From Sedimentisphaerales bacterium (GTDB lineage Bacteria; Planctomycetota; Phycisphaerae; Sedimentisphaerales; SM23-30): a stretch of DNA of 33,957 bases. A model generated the notes under the pieces. The model was not told the DNA's origin and did no database searches. It saw only the letters and a list, made by a program, of their open reading frames with translations. The number at the start of each line of letters is the position of its first letter. The stretch's first letter is position 1. The translations under genes were made by a program, and so were the position numbers. Positions 8,210 to 16,171 of the stretch are shown one piece after another. The DNA is taken from positions 1-33,957 of the forward strand of contig JAFGFX010000228.1 in NCBI GenBank assembly GCA_016930855.1. Reading direction: 5' to 3'.

Positions 8210-9499
8210 TCAGGCCGTTTCCTTTTTCGGCAGGTCGGTAGTGGTAAACAGCGAGGTCTTGCCCTCGGCTACGTCCCGGTCGATCACATACTGGCCGACT
8301 TGCTCCTGTTCGGGCAGTTCGTACATGATGTTCAGCATGATCTCTTCCGTGACCGCGCGCAGGGCCCGGGCGCCGGTGTCGCGTTTGAGGGCCTTATGGG
8401 CGATGGCCTGCAGGGCGTCCTCGGTGAACGTCAACTCGCAGCCTTCCATTTCGAAGAACTTTTGGTACTGGCGGATCAGGGCGTTTTTCGGCTCGGTCAG
8501 GATCCGAATCAGCGCCGTTTCATCCAGCGGCTCCAGCGAGGCGGTCACCGGCAGCCGCCCGACCAGTTCCGGAATCATCCCGTAGTGAATCAAATCCTCC
8601 GGCGTGACCTGGCGGAGCACCTCGGCGGTCTGCGAGCAGGACTCGGCGGCCGGTTGCTGCTCGGCGGCGAATCCGATCATCTTCTTGCCGATCCGTTTCT
8701 TGATGATATCCTCGAGGCCGCTGAACGTGCCGCCGCAGATAAACAGGATCTGGGAGGTGTCCATCTGGATGTACTGCTGTTCCGGGTGCTTGCGGCCGCC
8801 CTGGGGCGGAATGTTGGCGATGGTTCCCTCCAGCAGCTTCAGCAGCGACTGCTGGACGCCTTCCCCCGAGACGTCCCGCGTGATGGAAACGTTCTGATTG
8901 GTCTTGCCGATCTTGTCGATCTCGTCCACGTAGATGATGCCGTGCTGGGCCGACTCGATGTCGAACTCCGCCGCCTGCAGGAGCCTCAGGAGGATGTTTT
9001 CCACGTCTTCCCCGACGTAGCCGGCCTCGGTGAGGGTGGTGGCGTCGCTGATGGCGAAGGGGACGTGCAGCAGGCGCGCCAGGGTGCGGGCCATGAGGGT
9101 TTTGCCGCAGCCGGTCGGCCCGATCAGCAGGACATTGCTTTTTTCGATCTCGACCTCGTCGTCATCGTCCATCAGGGTGTGATTGAGTCGCTTGTAGTGA
9201 TTGTGCACCGCCACCGCGAGGTTCTTCTTGGCGAACTCCTGTCCGATCACGTATTCGTCCATGATCTCCTTGATTTGCCGCGGCGAGGGAATCGCATCAA
9301 AGAGCGGTTGATCGCTGGCCAGTTTGCGTTTTTCCTGCCGGACGATATGGGAGCACAATTCGACGCAACTGGCGCAGATATAGATATTGTCGGGCCCTTC
9401 GATGATGGGGCCGACTTCGCGTTCCCGCTTGCCGCAAAAACTACAGGTCCCGCTTCGCCGCCGGGTGGTGCCGGCGCCGCTACGTTTTTTCGTTGCCAT
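8210..9499 (-). CDS. clpX: ATP-dependent Clp protease ATP-binding subunit ClpX
   Basis: ClpX is the AAA+ unfoldase that feeds tagged proteins to the ClpP peptidase. The 429-residue protein has the N-terminal zinc-binding domain (CSFCGKRE then ICASCVELC), Walker A GPTGCGKT, the GYVGEDVE pore loop, Walker [12 protein letters not shown], and the C-terminal sequence [17 protein letters not shown] typical of ClpX. The length matches the family. The ATG at 9499 is preceded by AAGGAA 8 bases upstream. A TATAAT -10 box lies at 9523-9528 on the minus strand, but its -35 is poor. No clpP or trigger-factor gene is adjacent, unlike the usual tig-clpP-clpX order. The C-terminus faces the TonB receptor gene across a 102-base convergent gap. 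Confidence 0.97.
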   Translation of the reverse strand: MATKKRSGAGTTRRRSGTCSFCGKREREVGPIIEGPDNIYICASCVELCSHIVRQEKRKLASDQPLFDAIPSPRQIKEIMDEYVIGQEFAKKNLAVAVHNHYKRLNHTLMDDDDEVEIEKSNVLLIGPTGCGKTLMARTLARLLHVPFAISDATTLTEAGYVGEDVENILLRLLQAAEFDIESAQHGIIYVDEIDKIGKTNQNVSITRDVSGEGVQQSLLKLLEGTIANIPPQGGRKHPEQQYIQMDTSQILFICGGTFSGLEDIIKKRIGKKMIGFAAEQQPAAESCSQTAEVLRQVTPEDLIHYGMIPELVGRLPVTASLEPLDETALIRILTEPKNALIRQYQKFFEMEGCELTFTEDALQAIAHKALKRDTGARALRAVTEEIMLNIMYELPEQEQVGQYVIDRDVAEGKTSLFTTTDLPKKETA

Positions 9500-9602
9500 G
9501 ATGATCGTTCCTTTCCCGGACCATTATATACCCACCCCTTGGCCAGGTGCTAAGGGAAAATATCCATTCCGGCGACCGCGCCGTTCGAGCCGGGATTCGG
9601 GC

Positions 9603-9893
9603 CTATTTGGGCGTGCCGGGACGGTCCTGAGAGGTCCGGGCCGAATCCCAGGCGCCGCTTTCCTCGATCACCCGGGTCCGCAGGTTCTGGTATTCCTGCT
9701 CGGAGATCTGCCCCTCCTGACGCATCAGGCGCAGCTGTTCCAGGGTAAACGGGGTATTGCCGGTCGGATCGCTTTCCAGCGTTTTGCCGAATCGTCGGCG
9801 CACCCAAACCATCGCCGCCACGCCCCCCAGCAGCAGCAGGGCCAGGATCGATCCGATCCAGAGCATATCCTCGGCATTGATTTCGGCGATCAT
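9603..9893 (-). CDS. Small membrane protein with SHOCT-like C-terminal motif
   Basis: This 96-residue protein has one transmembrane helix near the N-terminus (WIGSILALLLLGGVAAMVWV), a short basic stretch (RRRFGK), then a SHOCT-like motif (FTLEQLRLMRQEGQISEQEYQNL), a short helical module often found at the ends of membrane proteins. The role is unknown. The start at 9893 is chosen because GGAG lies 6 bases upstream and a good promoter lies at 9922-9950; a longer reading from 10028 would run through that promoter. It lies 103 bases upstream of clpX on the same strand. The function cannot be inferred from context. Confidence 0.7.
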   Translation of the reverse strand: MIAEINAEDMLWIGSILALLLLGGVAAMVWVRRRFGKTLESDPTGNTPFTLEQLRLMRQEGQISEQEYQNLRTRVIEESGAWDSARTSQDRPGTPK

Positions 9894-10217
9894 GGAGGTC
9901 TCCGGTATATCCGCCTGATTGTTTATACTGCAAACGGCCGCTATCGTCAAATCCGTTGGGCCCGACGGCCCGGGCAAAGACAATACCGGCTGCATGGGGC
10001 GTAAATCGACGCCGCCGGCCGGAAGCATATTGTTCTGCGAGAGAAGAACTTACGATAGACTACGGGTATTTGCCCCCTGGGATTTTGGGGCTGGAGATCG
10101 CGAGGGAACCGCGGAATTGGTAGGCCCAGCACTCGTGGTCTGGCCCATCTGTCCCGTCATCCAAGAGGGACGGGGTTGGTGGGTGCGGGCTTTCGCTGCG
10201 GGCAAGAGGGCGACGGG
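9894..10217. other. Intergenic region without a gene
   Basis: This gap lies between the small membrane protein and the receiver protein, both on the minus strand. It holds the promoter for the small gene (9922-9950) and a GTCCCGTC / GGACGGGG inverted repeat near 10155-10178 that could form a hairpin after the receiver gene. Nothing else stands out. Confidence 0.4.
9922..9950 (-). promoter_or_regulatory. Sigma-70-type promoter for the SHOCT-like gene
   Basis: Read on the minus strand: TTGACG (9945-9950), a 17-base spacer, then TATAAA (9922-9927). The start point would be about 20 bases upstream of the ATG at 9893. Confidence 0.55.
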
Positions 10218-10658
10218 TTAATCCAGGATCAGACCGAGACTTTGTACCTGTTTTTTCAGGGATTCCCGCTGGATCGGCTTGATCATGTAGGCGTTGCAGC
10301 CGGAGCGGAAGGCCTGCTGCTTGTCGTTGTCCCCGTCCAGGCAGGTCGTCATGATGACCTTGACGCCTTCCGGCCGGTCAATGCCCTGGATCTCTTCGAG
10401 GCGGCGGATCTCCGACAGGGCCTCATGCCCGTTCATTTCCGGCATCATGATATCCATGCAGATCAGGTCGTACGGGCGCTTGTCCTCCAGGGAATTGGCG
10501 AAGGCATCCACCGCTTGGGAACCGTCGTTCGCCACGGCGCAGTCCCCGAATCGGGAGAGTATCGATTTCAAAACCCTGCTGCAAATCGGATCATCTTCCA
10601 CTACCAGGCTTTTCATGCTTTGTTCCCCGTTTCTGTTTTGGGGCTGCTCGACGATCAT
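10218..10658 (-). CDS. Single-domain response regulator (CheY-like receiver)
   Basis: This 146-residue protein is a stand-alone phosphoacceptor receiver domain. It shows the acidic pocket in VVEDDP, the phosphorylation site in CMDIMMPEMNG, the conserved Thr in IMTTCLD and the Lys in MIKPI. There is no output domain, so it would signal through protein contacts or a phosphorelay. A GGGAG ribosome site 5 bases upstream supports the ATG at 10658; an internal ATG (MKSLVVEDD) is a possible alternative. No kinase gene is adjacent. The 44 residues before the first strand-turn include a short polar lead (MIVEQPQNRNGEQS). Confidence 0.85.
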   Translation of the reverse strand: MIVEQPQNRNGEQSMKSLVVEDDPICSRVLKSILSRFGDCAVANDGSQAVDAFANSLEDKRPYDLICMDIMMPEMNGHEALSEIRRLEEIQGIDRPEGVKVIMTTCLDGDNDKQQAFRSGCNAYMIKPIQRESLKKQVQSLGLILD

Positions 10659-11005
10659 AAAGACTCCCTTCCTTTTATTTTCTATTTCGCCTGGCAGACC
10701 CCATGGTAAGCTCGGCAGGCTTGGATTTATCGGTCGTTGGCGCGGTTGCCCTCGCCGTTGCCGCCTGTCGCATCCCGACTCGACGTAAGCGAAATACTGC
10801 TTAGGGGATGTATCGGCCGATGGCGGAATCCACTTTATCCCGGAAATCATTATTATCCCCGCCGGCCGCCGGGGATCCGGCCGGAGTTGGCCGCTCCGGC
10901 TGCCCGGGAAACCCGGCCGGTGGCACCATAAGGCATTGTCAGAATCCCCCCTCGCCGGTATACTTGCCTCGGCGCTGGACAGATACACCCGCCTTGGAGA
11001 TGTCT
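10659..11005. other. Divergent intergenic region
   Basis: This gap lies between the minus-strand receiver gene and the plus-strand aminotransferase gene. It contains a good plus-strand promoter at 10936-10964. I found no convincing promoter for the receiver gene and no small gene. Confidence 0.4.
10936..10964 (+). promoter_or_regulatory. Sigma-70-type promoter for the aminotransferase gene
   Basis: TTGTCA (10936-10941), a 17-base spacer, then TATACT (10959-10964). The start point is near 10971, about 35 bases before the ATG at 11006. Confidence 0.6.
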
Positions 11006-11842
11006 ATGGAACTGGCCATGATCAACGACACGATCGTCCCGATCGCCGAGGCCCGCATCCCGGCCCACGACCGCGGCCTGTTTTTCGGCGACGGCGTGTA
11101 TGAGGTGGTCGCCGCCGCCGGCGGCCGGCTCTTTGGCCTGGACCGACACCTGCGGCGGCTGGAACACAGTCTGCGGGAGATGGACATGCTGGGGCGGGTG
11201 GACCTGGAGTTGATCGAGCAGCGGGTCCGCCGGGCCTACGCCGAGGCGCAATTGCCCGACGCGAAGGTCTATTTCCACCTCACCCGCGGATGTGCCCTGC
11301 GGGCCCACGAATACGACAGCGATTGGCAGCCGAACTTCTTCTTGACCGTCGGGGCCCGCCGCCGCCTGCCGTTTGAAACCGTCACCGCCATCACCCATCC
11401 GGACTGGCGCTGGAAGCGTTGCGATATCAAGTCGCTCAATCTGCTGGCCAACGTACTGGCCCAGAACGCCGCCCGCCGGCAGGGGGCGTACGAGGCCCTG
11501 CTGGTCGACGAGAACCATTGCGTCCTGGAGGCCACCGCCAATTCCGTGCTTCTGGTCCGGGATTCCGTCCTGCGGACCGCCCCCCTGCATGCCAATATTC
11601 TGCCCGGCATCACCCGGGCCCTGTTGCTGGAATGGGCCCCGGCGTTCGGCCTGGCGGTTCGCGAGGAATCCTTCACCGTCGAAGAGGCCTGCCAGGCGGA
11701 CGAACTGATGCTCACCGGCACGACCTCCGAGGTTCTGGGCGTCCGCCAGCTCGACGGCCGCATGATCGCCGACGGCCGGCCGGGCCCCTGCACCCGGCGG
11801 TTCCGGCAGCGGCTGCAGGAGGCCATGCAACAGGATCGTTAG
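11006..11842 (+). CDS. Class IV aminotransferase (D-amino acid / branched-chain aminotransferase-like)
   Basis: This 278-residue pyridoxal-phosphate enzyme of fold type IV would move an amino group between an amino acid and a 2-oxo acid. The N-terminus INDTIVPIAEARIPAHDRGLFFGDGVYEVV is typical of the D-alanine/branched-chain aminotransferase family. The PLP lysine is expected in CDIKSLNLL. The cofactor glutamate lies in LEATANSVLLV, and ILPGITRALLLE is also typical. The ATG at 11006 has GGAG 6 bases upstream; the ATG at 11000 is directly abutted by the same GGAG and is less likely. Family members differ in specificity (D-amino acid, branched-chain or aminodeoxychorismate lyase), and the sequence alone does not decide among these. 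The gene converges on hisI. Confidence 0.88.
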   Translation: MELAMINDTIVPIAEARIPAHDRGLFFGDGVYEVVAAAGGRLFGLDRHLRRLEHSLREMDMLGRVDLELIEQRVRRAYAEAQLPDAKVYFHLTRGCALRAHEYDSDWQPNFFLTVGARRRLPFETVTAITHPDWRWKRCDIKSLNLLANVLAQNAARRQGAYEALLVDENHCVLEATANSVLLVRDSVLRTAPLHANILPGITRALLLEWAPAFGLAVREESFTVEEACQADELMLTGTTSEVLGVRQLDGRMIADGRPGPCTRRFRQRLQEAMQQDR

Positions 11843-11947
11843 GGTGGAAGGCGGCGTAACCGTACGGGGGGGTATTCTCGTTCTCCCGGTGCAAGGCGCC
11901 CACTTTTTTAGGTGGCATGACCGTGCGGCCGGTGTAGCTGCTGCGTG

Positions 11948-12364
11948 TTACTTGGTCTTGTAGGCCTGCCGGGGATCGTAAACCGGTTCGGCGACGAACT
12001 CCAGCCGGCTGTCGCTGCCGGCCTCCAGGCGGCGGTAGAAGCAGGATTGATAGCCGACGTGGCACTGTCCGGCATCGACCTGCACCTTGAGGATCAGGCA
12101 GTCCTGATCGCAGTCGACCAGGATCTCCCGCACCTGCTGGGTGTGGCCGGACTGCTCCCCCTTGGTCCACAGCGCGCCGCGGGAGCGGGAATAATAGGTG
12201 GCCCGGCCCGTCGCGATCGTGCGGGACAGGGCCTCCTTGTTCATATAGGCAACCATCAGCACCTGGCCGGTTTCGGCATCCTGGGCGATCGCCGGCAACA
12301 GGCCGTGGGCGTTGAATTGCGGGGTAAACTGGGTTCCGGTTTCGATTTCCTTGCTGGCAGACAT
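11948..12364 (-). CDS. hisI: Phosphoribosyl-AMP cyclohydrolase
   Basis: HisI opens the adenine ring of phosphoribosyl-AMP in step three of histidine synthesis. The 138-residue protein has the family's motifs: GLLPAIAQDAETGQVLMVAYMN, TGRATYYSRSRGALWTKGE, SGHTQQVREILVDCDQD, and DAGQCHVGYQSCFYR. The last two carry the zinc- and magnesium-binding Asp and Cys residues (DCDQD and the later Cys/His cluster). It is a stand-alone cyclohydrolase with no fused HisE pyrophosphohydrolase domain. The ATG at 12364 fits GGAG 8 bases upstream better than the ATG at 12370. It follows the methyltransferase gene by 90 bases on the same strand. No other his gene is visible. Confidence 0.95.
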   Translation of the reverse strand: MSASKEIETGTQFTPQFNAHGLLPAIAQDAETGQVLMVAYMNKEALSRTIATGRATYYSRSRGALWTKGEQSGHTQQVREILVDCDQDCLILKVQVDAGQCHVGYQSCFYRRLEAGSDSRLEFVAEPVYDPRQAYKTK

Positions 12365-12454
12365 TCTCATTTCTCCGGGCAGTAAAGACGAATCCTCCCT
12401 TGCTGGCGGTTCGATCAGGCCACAGGGTAACGCCGGGGGCGGCAAACACAAAGG

Positions 12455-13135
12455 TTATTTTTCGACGCCGGCGATATTCATAATCGCCGGCGGACAGATC
12501 CCGAACACCCGCTGATCGACGGTATCGAAGCCGGCCTGGGTCAGCAGCCGCTCGAAGCGCCGGGCCGAGCAGTGGTGTACGTGGTTTTCGGCCCGGGCGA
12601 CGCAGATGTCGAAGATGAAATGTCCCAGCGGATCATCGCGGCAACCGTCGATGAGGATCAGACGGCCGCCGGGCCGCAGCACCCGGCGCATCTCGCCGGC
12701 GGCCCGGTCCTGATGGGGGTAGTGGTGGAAGGAATTGCAGCAGGTGATCAGATCGAAATATGCCTCGGGAAACGGCAGATGCTCGGCGTCGCCCAGGGTG
12801 AACGCCAGTCGGTCCTGCCCGTCGCACAGCTGGGCCTTTTCCCGGGCGTAGTGCAGCATATTTTCCGACATGTCCAGCCCGAATCCGCTGCGGATGCGGT
12901 CGCCGAACGCCAGACAATGCATCAGAAGCGTGCCGGTGCCGCAGCCGATATCGAGGATCCGGATCGGTTCCCACCCCCGGCGTAACCAGTGTCGGATCTG
13001 GGCCAGCACCCGGCGATGGCTGGGGTTGAACAGCAGGATGTTGATCATGCCGCGATCGTAATGGTGTGCCCAGCGCTGAAAATGCACGTGGGCGCTTTGT
13101 TTCCATTCATGTCGGTGATCGCCTTGACGGCTCAT
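12455..13135 (-). CDS. Class I SAM-dependent methyltransferase
   Basis: This 226-residue protein of the UbiE/Methyltransf_11 type transfers a methyl group from S-adenosylmethionine to an unknown acceptor. Motif I is ILDIGCGTGTLL. The acidic loop GFGLDMSENML, the motif LGDAEHLPFPEAYFDLITC and the later RVLRPGGRLILIDG complete the Rossmann core. Its N-terminus (HVHFQRWAHHYDRGMINILLF) resembles ubiquinone/menaquinone and small-molecule methyltransferases. The start at 13135 is strongly supported by AGGAGGG 6 bases upstream. It likely shares a promoter (13217-13244) and transcript with hisI downstream, but the two functions are not obviously linked. Confidence 0.88.
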   Translation of the reverse strand: MSRQGDHRHEWKQSAHVHFQRWAHHYDRGMINILLFNPSHRRVLAQIRHWLRRGWEPIRILDIGCGTGTLLMHCLAFGDRIRSGFGLDMSENMLHYAREKAQLCDGQDRLAFTLGDAEHLPFPEAYFDLITCCNSFHHYPHQDRAAGEMRRVLRPGGRLILIDGCRDDPLGHFIFDICVARAENHVHHCSARRFERLLTQAGFDTVDQRVFGICPPAIMNIAGVEK

Positions 13136-13200
13136 AAAGGCCCTCCTGTCGATGCCGCTGCCGCATCGATATATTCGGACGTAGCTTTTGTGCCGGGAGC

Positions 13201-13303
13201 GAATTTATATCAAACCAGTATAATCCTGCGGCCAAGTAAATCAAGCCCGCCGGCCGAACCGGCAGAAACGGTCGTATGGTCCTCTGGGAGATGAATTTAT
13301 ATC
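13201..13303. repeat. Two direct copies of GAATTTATATC
   Basis: Identical 11-base copies lie at 13201-13211 and 13293-13303, one next to the -10 box of the minus-strand promoter and one upstream of the PilZ gene. They are AT-rich islands in GC-rich DNA. Confidence 0.35.
13217..13244 (-). promoter_or_regulatory. Promoter for the methyltransferase-hisI pair
   Basis: On the minus strand: TTGATT (13239-13244), a 16-base spacer, then TATACT (13217-13222). It lies about 80 bases upstream of the ATG at 13135. Confidence 0.45.
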
Positions 13304-13508
13304 GGACGGCGGAAAGCGCCCAAAACCGCCTCAGCCCTGGCGATTCCCCGCTGAAGTCGGCCGCCCCGCCGGTCGAAAAGGGATATATCTACGGGTGGCG
13401 ACCGGGACGGACCGGACCGGCCGGGCCCACCAGTCCGATATGGCCGGGGATGCCGCCAACCGATCCCTCCGGCCCTGCCGGAGAAACAGCAGGCAAACGG
13501 GACCGAAC

Positions 13509-14753
13509 GTGAAACTGGATAAGATCGAAAAACTTCTTCGCGACTGCTCGCTGAACGAGTTGGAAGCGGTCGAACGGATGCTCCAGGAATTGCTGGTCAA
13601 GGCCAAGATCACCTGTGAGCAGTTGGCGGACGACGACGGCCGCAAGCGCCGCAAGGAGCCCCGCTTCGAGACCAACATGCTGGGCACGCTCACCCGGTTG
13701 ACCGACGTCAAGCCGGGCGAGCGCAAGGAATTCAGCGTCACGATCCGGGACGTCTCCCGGAATGGCATGAAACTGATCGTCGATCCGAATTTCATCCCGT
13801 CGCGGGTCGTGGAGATCACCTTCGCCGCCCCCGGCGGCAAGATCAAGCGCAGCATGCTGGAGATCGTCCGCATGCGGAAGATGGTGAACGAAGACGGCAG
13901 TTGGCTGGAAATCGGCTGTCGCAGCATCGTTGAGGAACATGTCCGGCGGCTGCGGCTTCAGGAGGAAAAGATCGCCAAAATGCGCAGCAAGCTGCACACC
14001 AAAACCAATATCCTGGTCCTGGTGGTCGGACCGGACAATGACCAGACCAATCAATTGGTCGGGCGGATCAAGGGGGCCGGCTACCAGGCCAACCACATCA
14101 CCGGCCTGCGCCAGGCCCTGATGACTGCGGAGAAATTGGCCGCCCAGTTGGCGATTCTTTGTCAGGGTTCCCAGATCTGCGAGGACGAAAAGATGCTGGC
14201 GGATCTGAAGACGGCCCCGCCGTCCCTGGCCCTGTTGGCGTTGGTCGATAACGACTCCGAACGTTTCGATCTGCTCAGCAATGGGGTGGACGAATGTTTG
14301 ACGCGGATTCAGGGGCATGTGCGTGATGATTTCCTGTTTCATTCCATGGAACGGGCCCTCGTCGGCCATGTCGTGCGCCGCCGGGACGGGCATTGCCCGA
14401 CGGCCAAGGCGCTGGTCCTCAGCCAGAGCAGCTCCAAGGTCAACCTGGTATGTTATCAACTGGAGGATCAGGGCTACGGCACCCGTATTGCCGAGACCGT
14501 CGAGGAGGCCAAAGGCTTCGATGGCCGGGAATTCGACATGGTATTTGCCGATTTTAACATGCTCAAGCCGGAGGAGTTCGACCAGGTCGTTCAACACTTT
14601 TGCGCCCTGCCGGTGATCGCCCTCTGCGACGATCTGACATTTGGGCATCAATCCATGAGCCGCGGGGCGAATAACTATCTCTGTATGCCCCCCAGCCGGG
14701 AGGAGATGCGGATGGTCCTGGAAAGCGCCGTCGCCACGTCGTCGAGTATGTGA
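13509..14753 (+). CDS. PilZ-domain protein with two degenerate receiver domains
   Basis: This 414-residue cytoplasmic protein has three modules. A short helical lead (KLDKIEKLLRD) is followed by a PilZ domain with both halves of the c-di-GMP signature: R-x3-R in RKEPRF and D-x-S-x-x-G in RDVSRNGMKL. Next are two receiver-like folds. The first (from ILVLVVGPDND) has lost the phosphoacceptor Asp (LAILCQG) and the conserved Lys. The second (from KALVLSQSSS) keeps an Asp in MVFADFNML but lacks the acidic pair and Lys. They are probably protein-contact modules. GTG at 13509 is the chosen start because homology-like sequence begins there; the ribosome site is weak, and an in-frame reading upstream to 13395 looks non-coding. 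The output partner is unknown. Confidence 0.8.
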   Translation: MKLDKIEKLLRDCSLNELEAVERMLQELLVKAKITCEQLADDDGRKRRKEPRFETNMLGTLTRLTDVKPGERKEFSVTIRDVSRNGMKLIVDPNFIPSRVVEITFAAPGGKIKRSMLEIVRMRKMVNEDGSWLEIGCRSIVEEHVRRLRLQEEKIAKMRSKLHTKTNILVLVVGPDNDQTNQLVGRIKGAGYQANHITGLRQALMTAEKLAAQLAILCQGSQICEDEKMLADLKTAPPSLALLALVDNDSERFDLLSNGVDECLTRIQGHVRDDFLFHSMERALVGHVVRRRDGHCPTAKALVLSQSSSKVNLVCYQLEDQGYGTRIAETVEEAKGFDGREFDMVFADFNMLKPEEFDQVVQHFCALPVIALCDDLTFGHQSMSRGANNYLCMPPSREEMRMVLESAVATSSSM

Positions 14754-14899
14754 CGGTGTTTGACGATCGTAAATACTTTTTAATAAAGGATTAACGAATA
14801 CTAGCATTATATGCCTCCCGTTATATCGAGGCGAAATCTCCGGCTATTTCCGGTGTCCTTTTGAAATAAATATATTGTAAATCCTTTGATTATAGACAC

Positions 14900-14927
14900 T
14901 TACAAAATTACACGTCATATTTTGTAA
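14900..14927. repeat. Inverted repeat upstream of the rex promoter
   Basis: TTACAAAAT (14900-14908) and ATTTTGTAA (14919-14927) form a perfect 9-bp inverted repeat with a 10-base spacer. It ends 17 bases before the -35 box, a suitable position for an activator or a second regulator. Confidence 0.45.
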
Positions 14928-14944
14928 TTAATTCCCAAATTCCT

Positions 14945-14973
14945 TTGACATGGTGTATTGGAAAATGTAATAT
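14945..14973 (+). promoter_or_regulatory. Strong sigma-70-type promoter of the rex-hyd operon
   Basis: A perfect TTGACA (14945-14950), a 17-base spacer and TATAAT-like TAATAT (14968-14973). The start point is predicted near 14980, inside the Rex-type operator. Confidence 0.8.
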
Positions 14974-14976
14974 TCA

Positions 14977-14994
14977 TTGTGATATTTATAACAA
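14977..14994. promoter_or_regulatory. Rex-type operator
   Basis: TTGTGATATTTATAACAA has 7-base arms (TTGTGAT and ATAACAA) around a 4-base centre. It matches the known Rex pattern TTGTgAAnnnnTTcACAA / TTGTTAAnnnnTTAACAA. It covers the predicted start point, so bound Rex would block transcription. NADH would release it. An overlapping perfect palindrome, TATAACAATGTTATA (14987-15001), may be a second site. Confidence 0.7.
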
Positions 14995-15020
14995 TGTTAT
15001 ATTTGTAACGAAAGGATAAT

Positions 15021-15641
15021 TTGTTGGTACGGGAAAAGACAATCGGTCGCTTGAGCCTTTATCGCCGTTTGCTGACGGAACTACAGGGCGAGGGCCCAAA
15101 GTCGGTCTATTCCCACCAGTTGGCGGCACGGGCCGGCGTTTCGGCCGCCCAGATCCGCCGCGACTTCATGATCCTGGGCTACAGCGGCAGCCCCGCCCAG
15201 GGCTATGAGGTGGCCAAATTGCTCGACAGCATCACCCATTTTTTGGATGCCCCAGAGAGCCAGGGGGCCATCCTGGTGGGGGTGGGTAACCTCGGCCGGG
15301 CCCTGTTGGCCTATTTCGGCACCGGCCGGGCCCGGCTGCGGATCGAGGCCGCCTGCGACAACGATCCGAAGAAGATCCAGCGGGTCATCCATGGTTGTCA
15401 TTGTTATGCCATGGTTGAAATGCCCGAGGTCATCCGTCGGCAGTCGATACGAACGGCGATTATCACCGTGCCGGCCCCGGAGGCCCAGGCGGTGGCCAAC
15501 GATCTGATCGAGGCGGGGATCCGGGGGATATTGAATTTCGCCCCCGTCCGGTTGCATGTCCCGGAAGGGGTGTTTGTGGAGAATATGGATATGGCGGTCG
15601 CCCTGGAAAAGGTGGCCTTTTTTGCCCGCCAGCACGTGTAG
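15021..15641 (+). CDS. rex: Redox-sensing transcriptional repressor Rex
   Basis: Rex is a homodimeric repressor that binds DNA when NAD+ is high and lets go when NADH rises. The 206-residue protein starts with the family pattern TIGRLSLYRRLLTEL, has the winged-helix recognition region AARAGVSAAQIRRDFMILGYSG, then the NAD(H)-binding Rossmann fold (ILVGVGNLGRALLAYF, followed by IEAACDNDPKKI). An in-frame stop at 15006 rules out an upstream start, so translation must use TTG at 15021 or TTG at 15024. The AAAGGA ribosome site fits 15024 slightly better. It is the first gene of the hydrogenase operon, 17 bases before hydC, and it has a Rex-type site over its own promoter. Autoregulation and NADH control of the operon are inferred. 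Confidence 0.93.
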   Translation: MLVREKTIGRLSLYRRLLTELQGEGPKSVYSHQLAARAGVSAAQIRRDFMILGYSGSPAQGYEVAKLLDSITHFLDAPESQGAILVGVGNLGRALLAYFGTGRARLRIEAACDNDPKKIQRVIHGCHCYAMVEMPEVIRRQSIRTAIITVPAPEAQAVANDLIEAGIRGILNFAPVRLHVPEGVFVENMDMAVALEKVAFFARQHV

Positions 15642-15658
15642 CGCGAAGGAAGAGAACC

Positions 15659-16171
15659 ATGCCTGTATCATCAACATCGATGGCGGATCGGATAGAAACC
15701 ATCTTGACGAGATACCCCAACGGCAAGCGCGATGCCCTGATCCCCCTGCTCCAGGACATCCAAGAGGATCTGGGTTTTCTTTCCCGCCAGGCGGTCCTGC
15801 AGGTCGGCAGGCATCTGAATCTGCCCGCCAGCAAGATCTACGGCGTGGCGACCTTTTACAACCAGTTTCGCTTCGAGCCCCAGGGCCGGTTCCATATCCA
15901 GGTCTGCCGGGGAACCGCCTGCCATGTCAAGGGCTCCGCGATCGTGCTGGAAACCCTCCAGCAGCATCTCGGCATCGGACCCAATCAGACCAGCCGCGAC
16001 GGCCAGTTCAGCCTGGAGGTGGTGGCGTGCATCGGGGCCTGCGGACTGGCGCCGGTCATCAGCATCAACGGTGAATTCTTCGGCGGGGTCACCCCGGAGA
16101 AGATCCCGGACATCATCGAGGCGGTTCGCCGTCAGGACCAGAAAGACCCAGATCATGATCAACACTTTTGA
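15659..16171 (+). CDS. hydC: NADH-dependent [FeFe] hydrogenase subunit HydC (NuoE-like)
   Basis: This 170-residue subunit carries a [2Fe-2S] cluster in a thioredoxin-like fold and shuttles electrons next to the flavin subunit. After a helical domain (RDALIPLLQDIQEDLGFLS and SKIYGVATFYNQF), four cysteines appear at residues 83, 88, 124 and 128 (CRGTAC and CIGAC), the exact NuoE pattern. GGAAGAG lies 6 bases before the ATG. The gene overlaps hydB by 17 bases, which fits coupled translation of complex partners. NuoE of respiratory complex I is the alternative identity, but neighbouring hydA and the maturases favour hydrogenase. Confidence 0.93.
   Translation: MPVSSTSMADRIETILTRYPNGKRDALIPLLQDIQEDLGFLSRQAVLQVGRHLNLPASKIYGVATFYNQFRFEPQGRFHIQVCRGTACHVKGSAIVLETLQQHLGIGPNQTSRDGQFSLEVVACIGACGLAPVISINGEFFGGVTPEKIPDIIEAVRRQDQKDPDHDQHF

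Larger units (their letters stand above)
13136..13508. other. Divergent intergenic region with 11-base direct repeat
   Basis: This gap lies between the methyltransferase (minus) and PilZ (plus) genes. It holds a minus-strand promoter (13217-13244) and two copies of GAATTTATATC at 13201-13211 and 13293-13303 that stand out in otherwise GC-rich DNA. The repeat could be a shared operator, but nothing proves it. No small gene was found. Confidence 0.4.
14754..15020. other. AT-rich control region of the hydrogenase operon
   Basis: This intergenic stretch is sharply AT-rich against GC-rich genes (15 of the 60 bases at 14941-15000 are G or C). It contains a 9-bp inverted repeat (14900-14927), the operon promoter (14945-14973), a Rex-type operator (14977-14994) and an overlapping 15-base perfect palindrome (14987-15001). 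It contains no gene. Confidence 0.7.

Noticed and set aside
15924-16154. Upstream extension of the HydB reading frame
   Set aside because: It runs inside hydC in another frame and has no family resemblance. The overlap with hydC from ATG 16155 is normal for coupled subunits.
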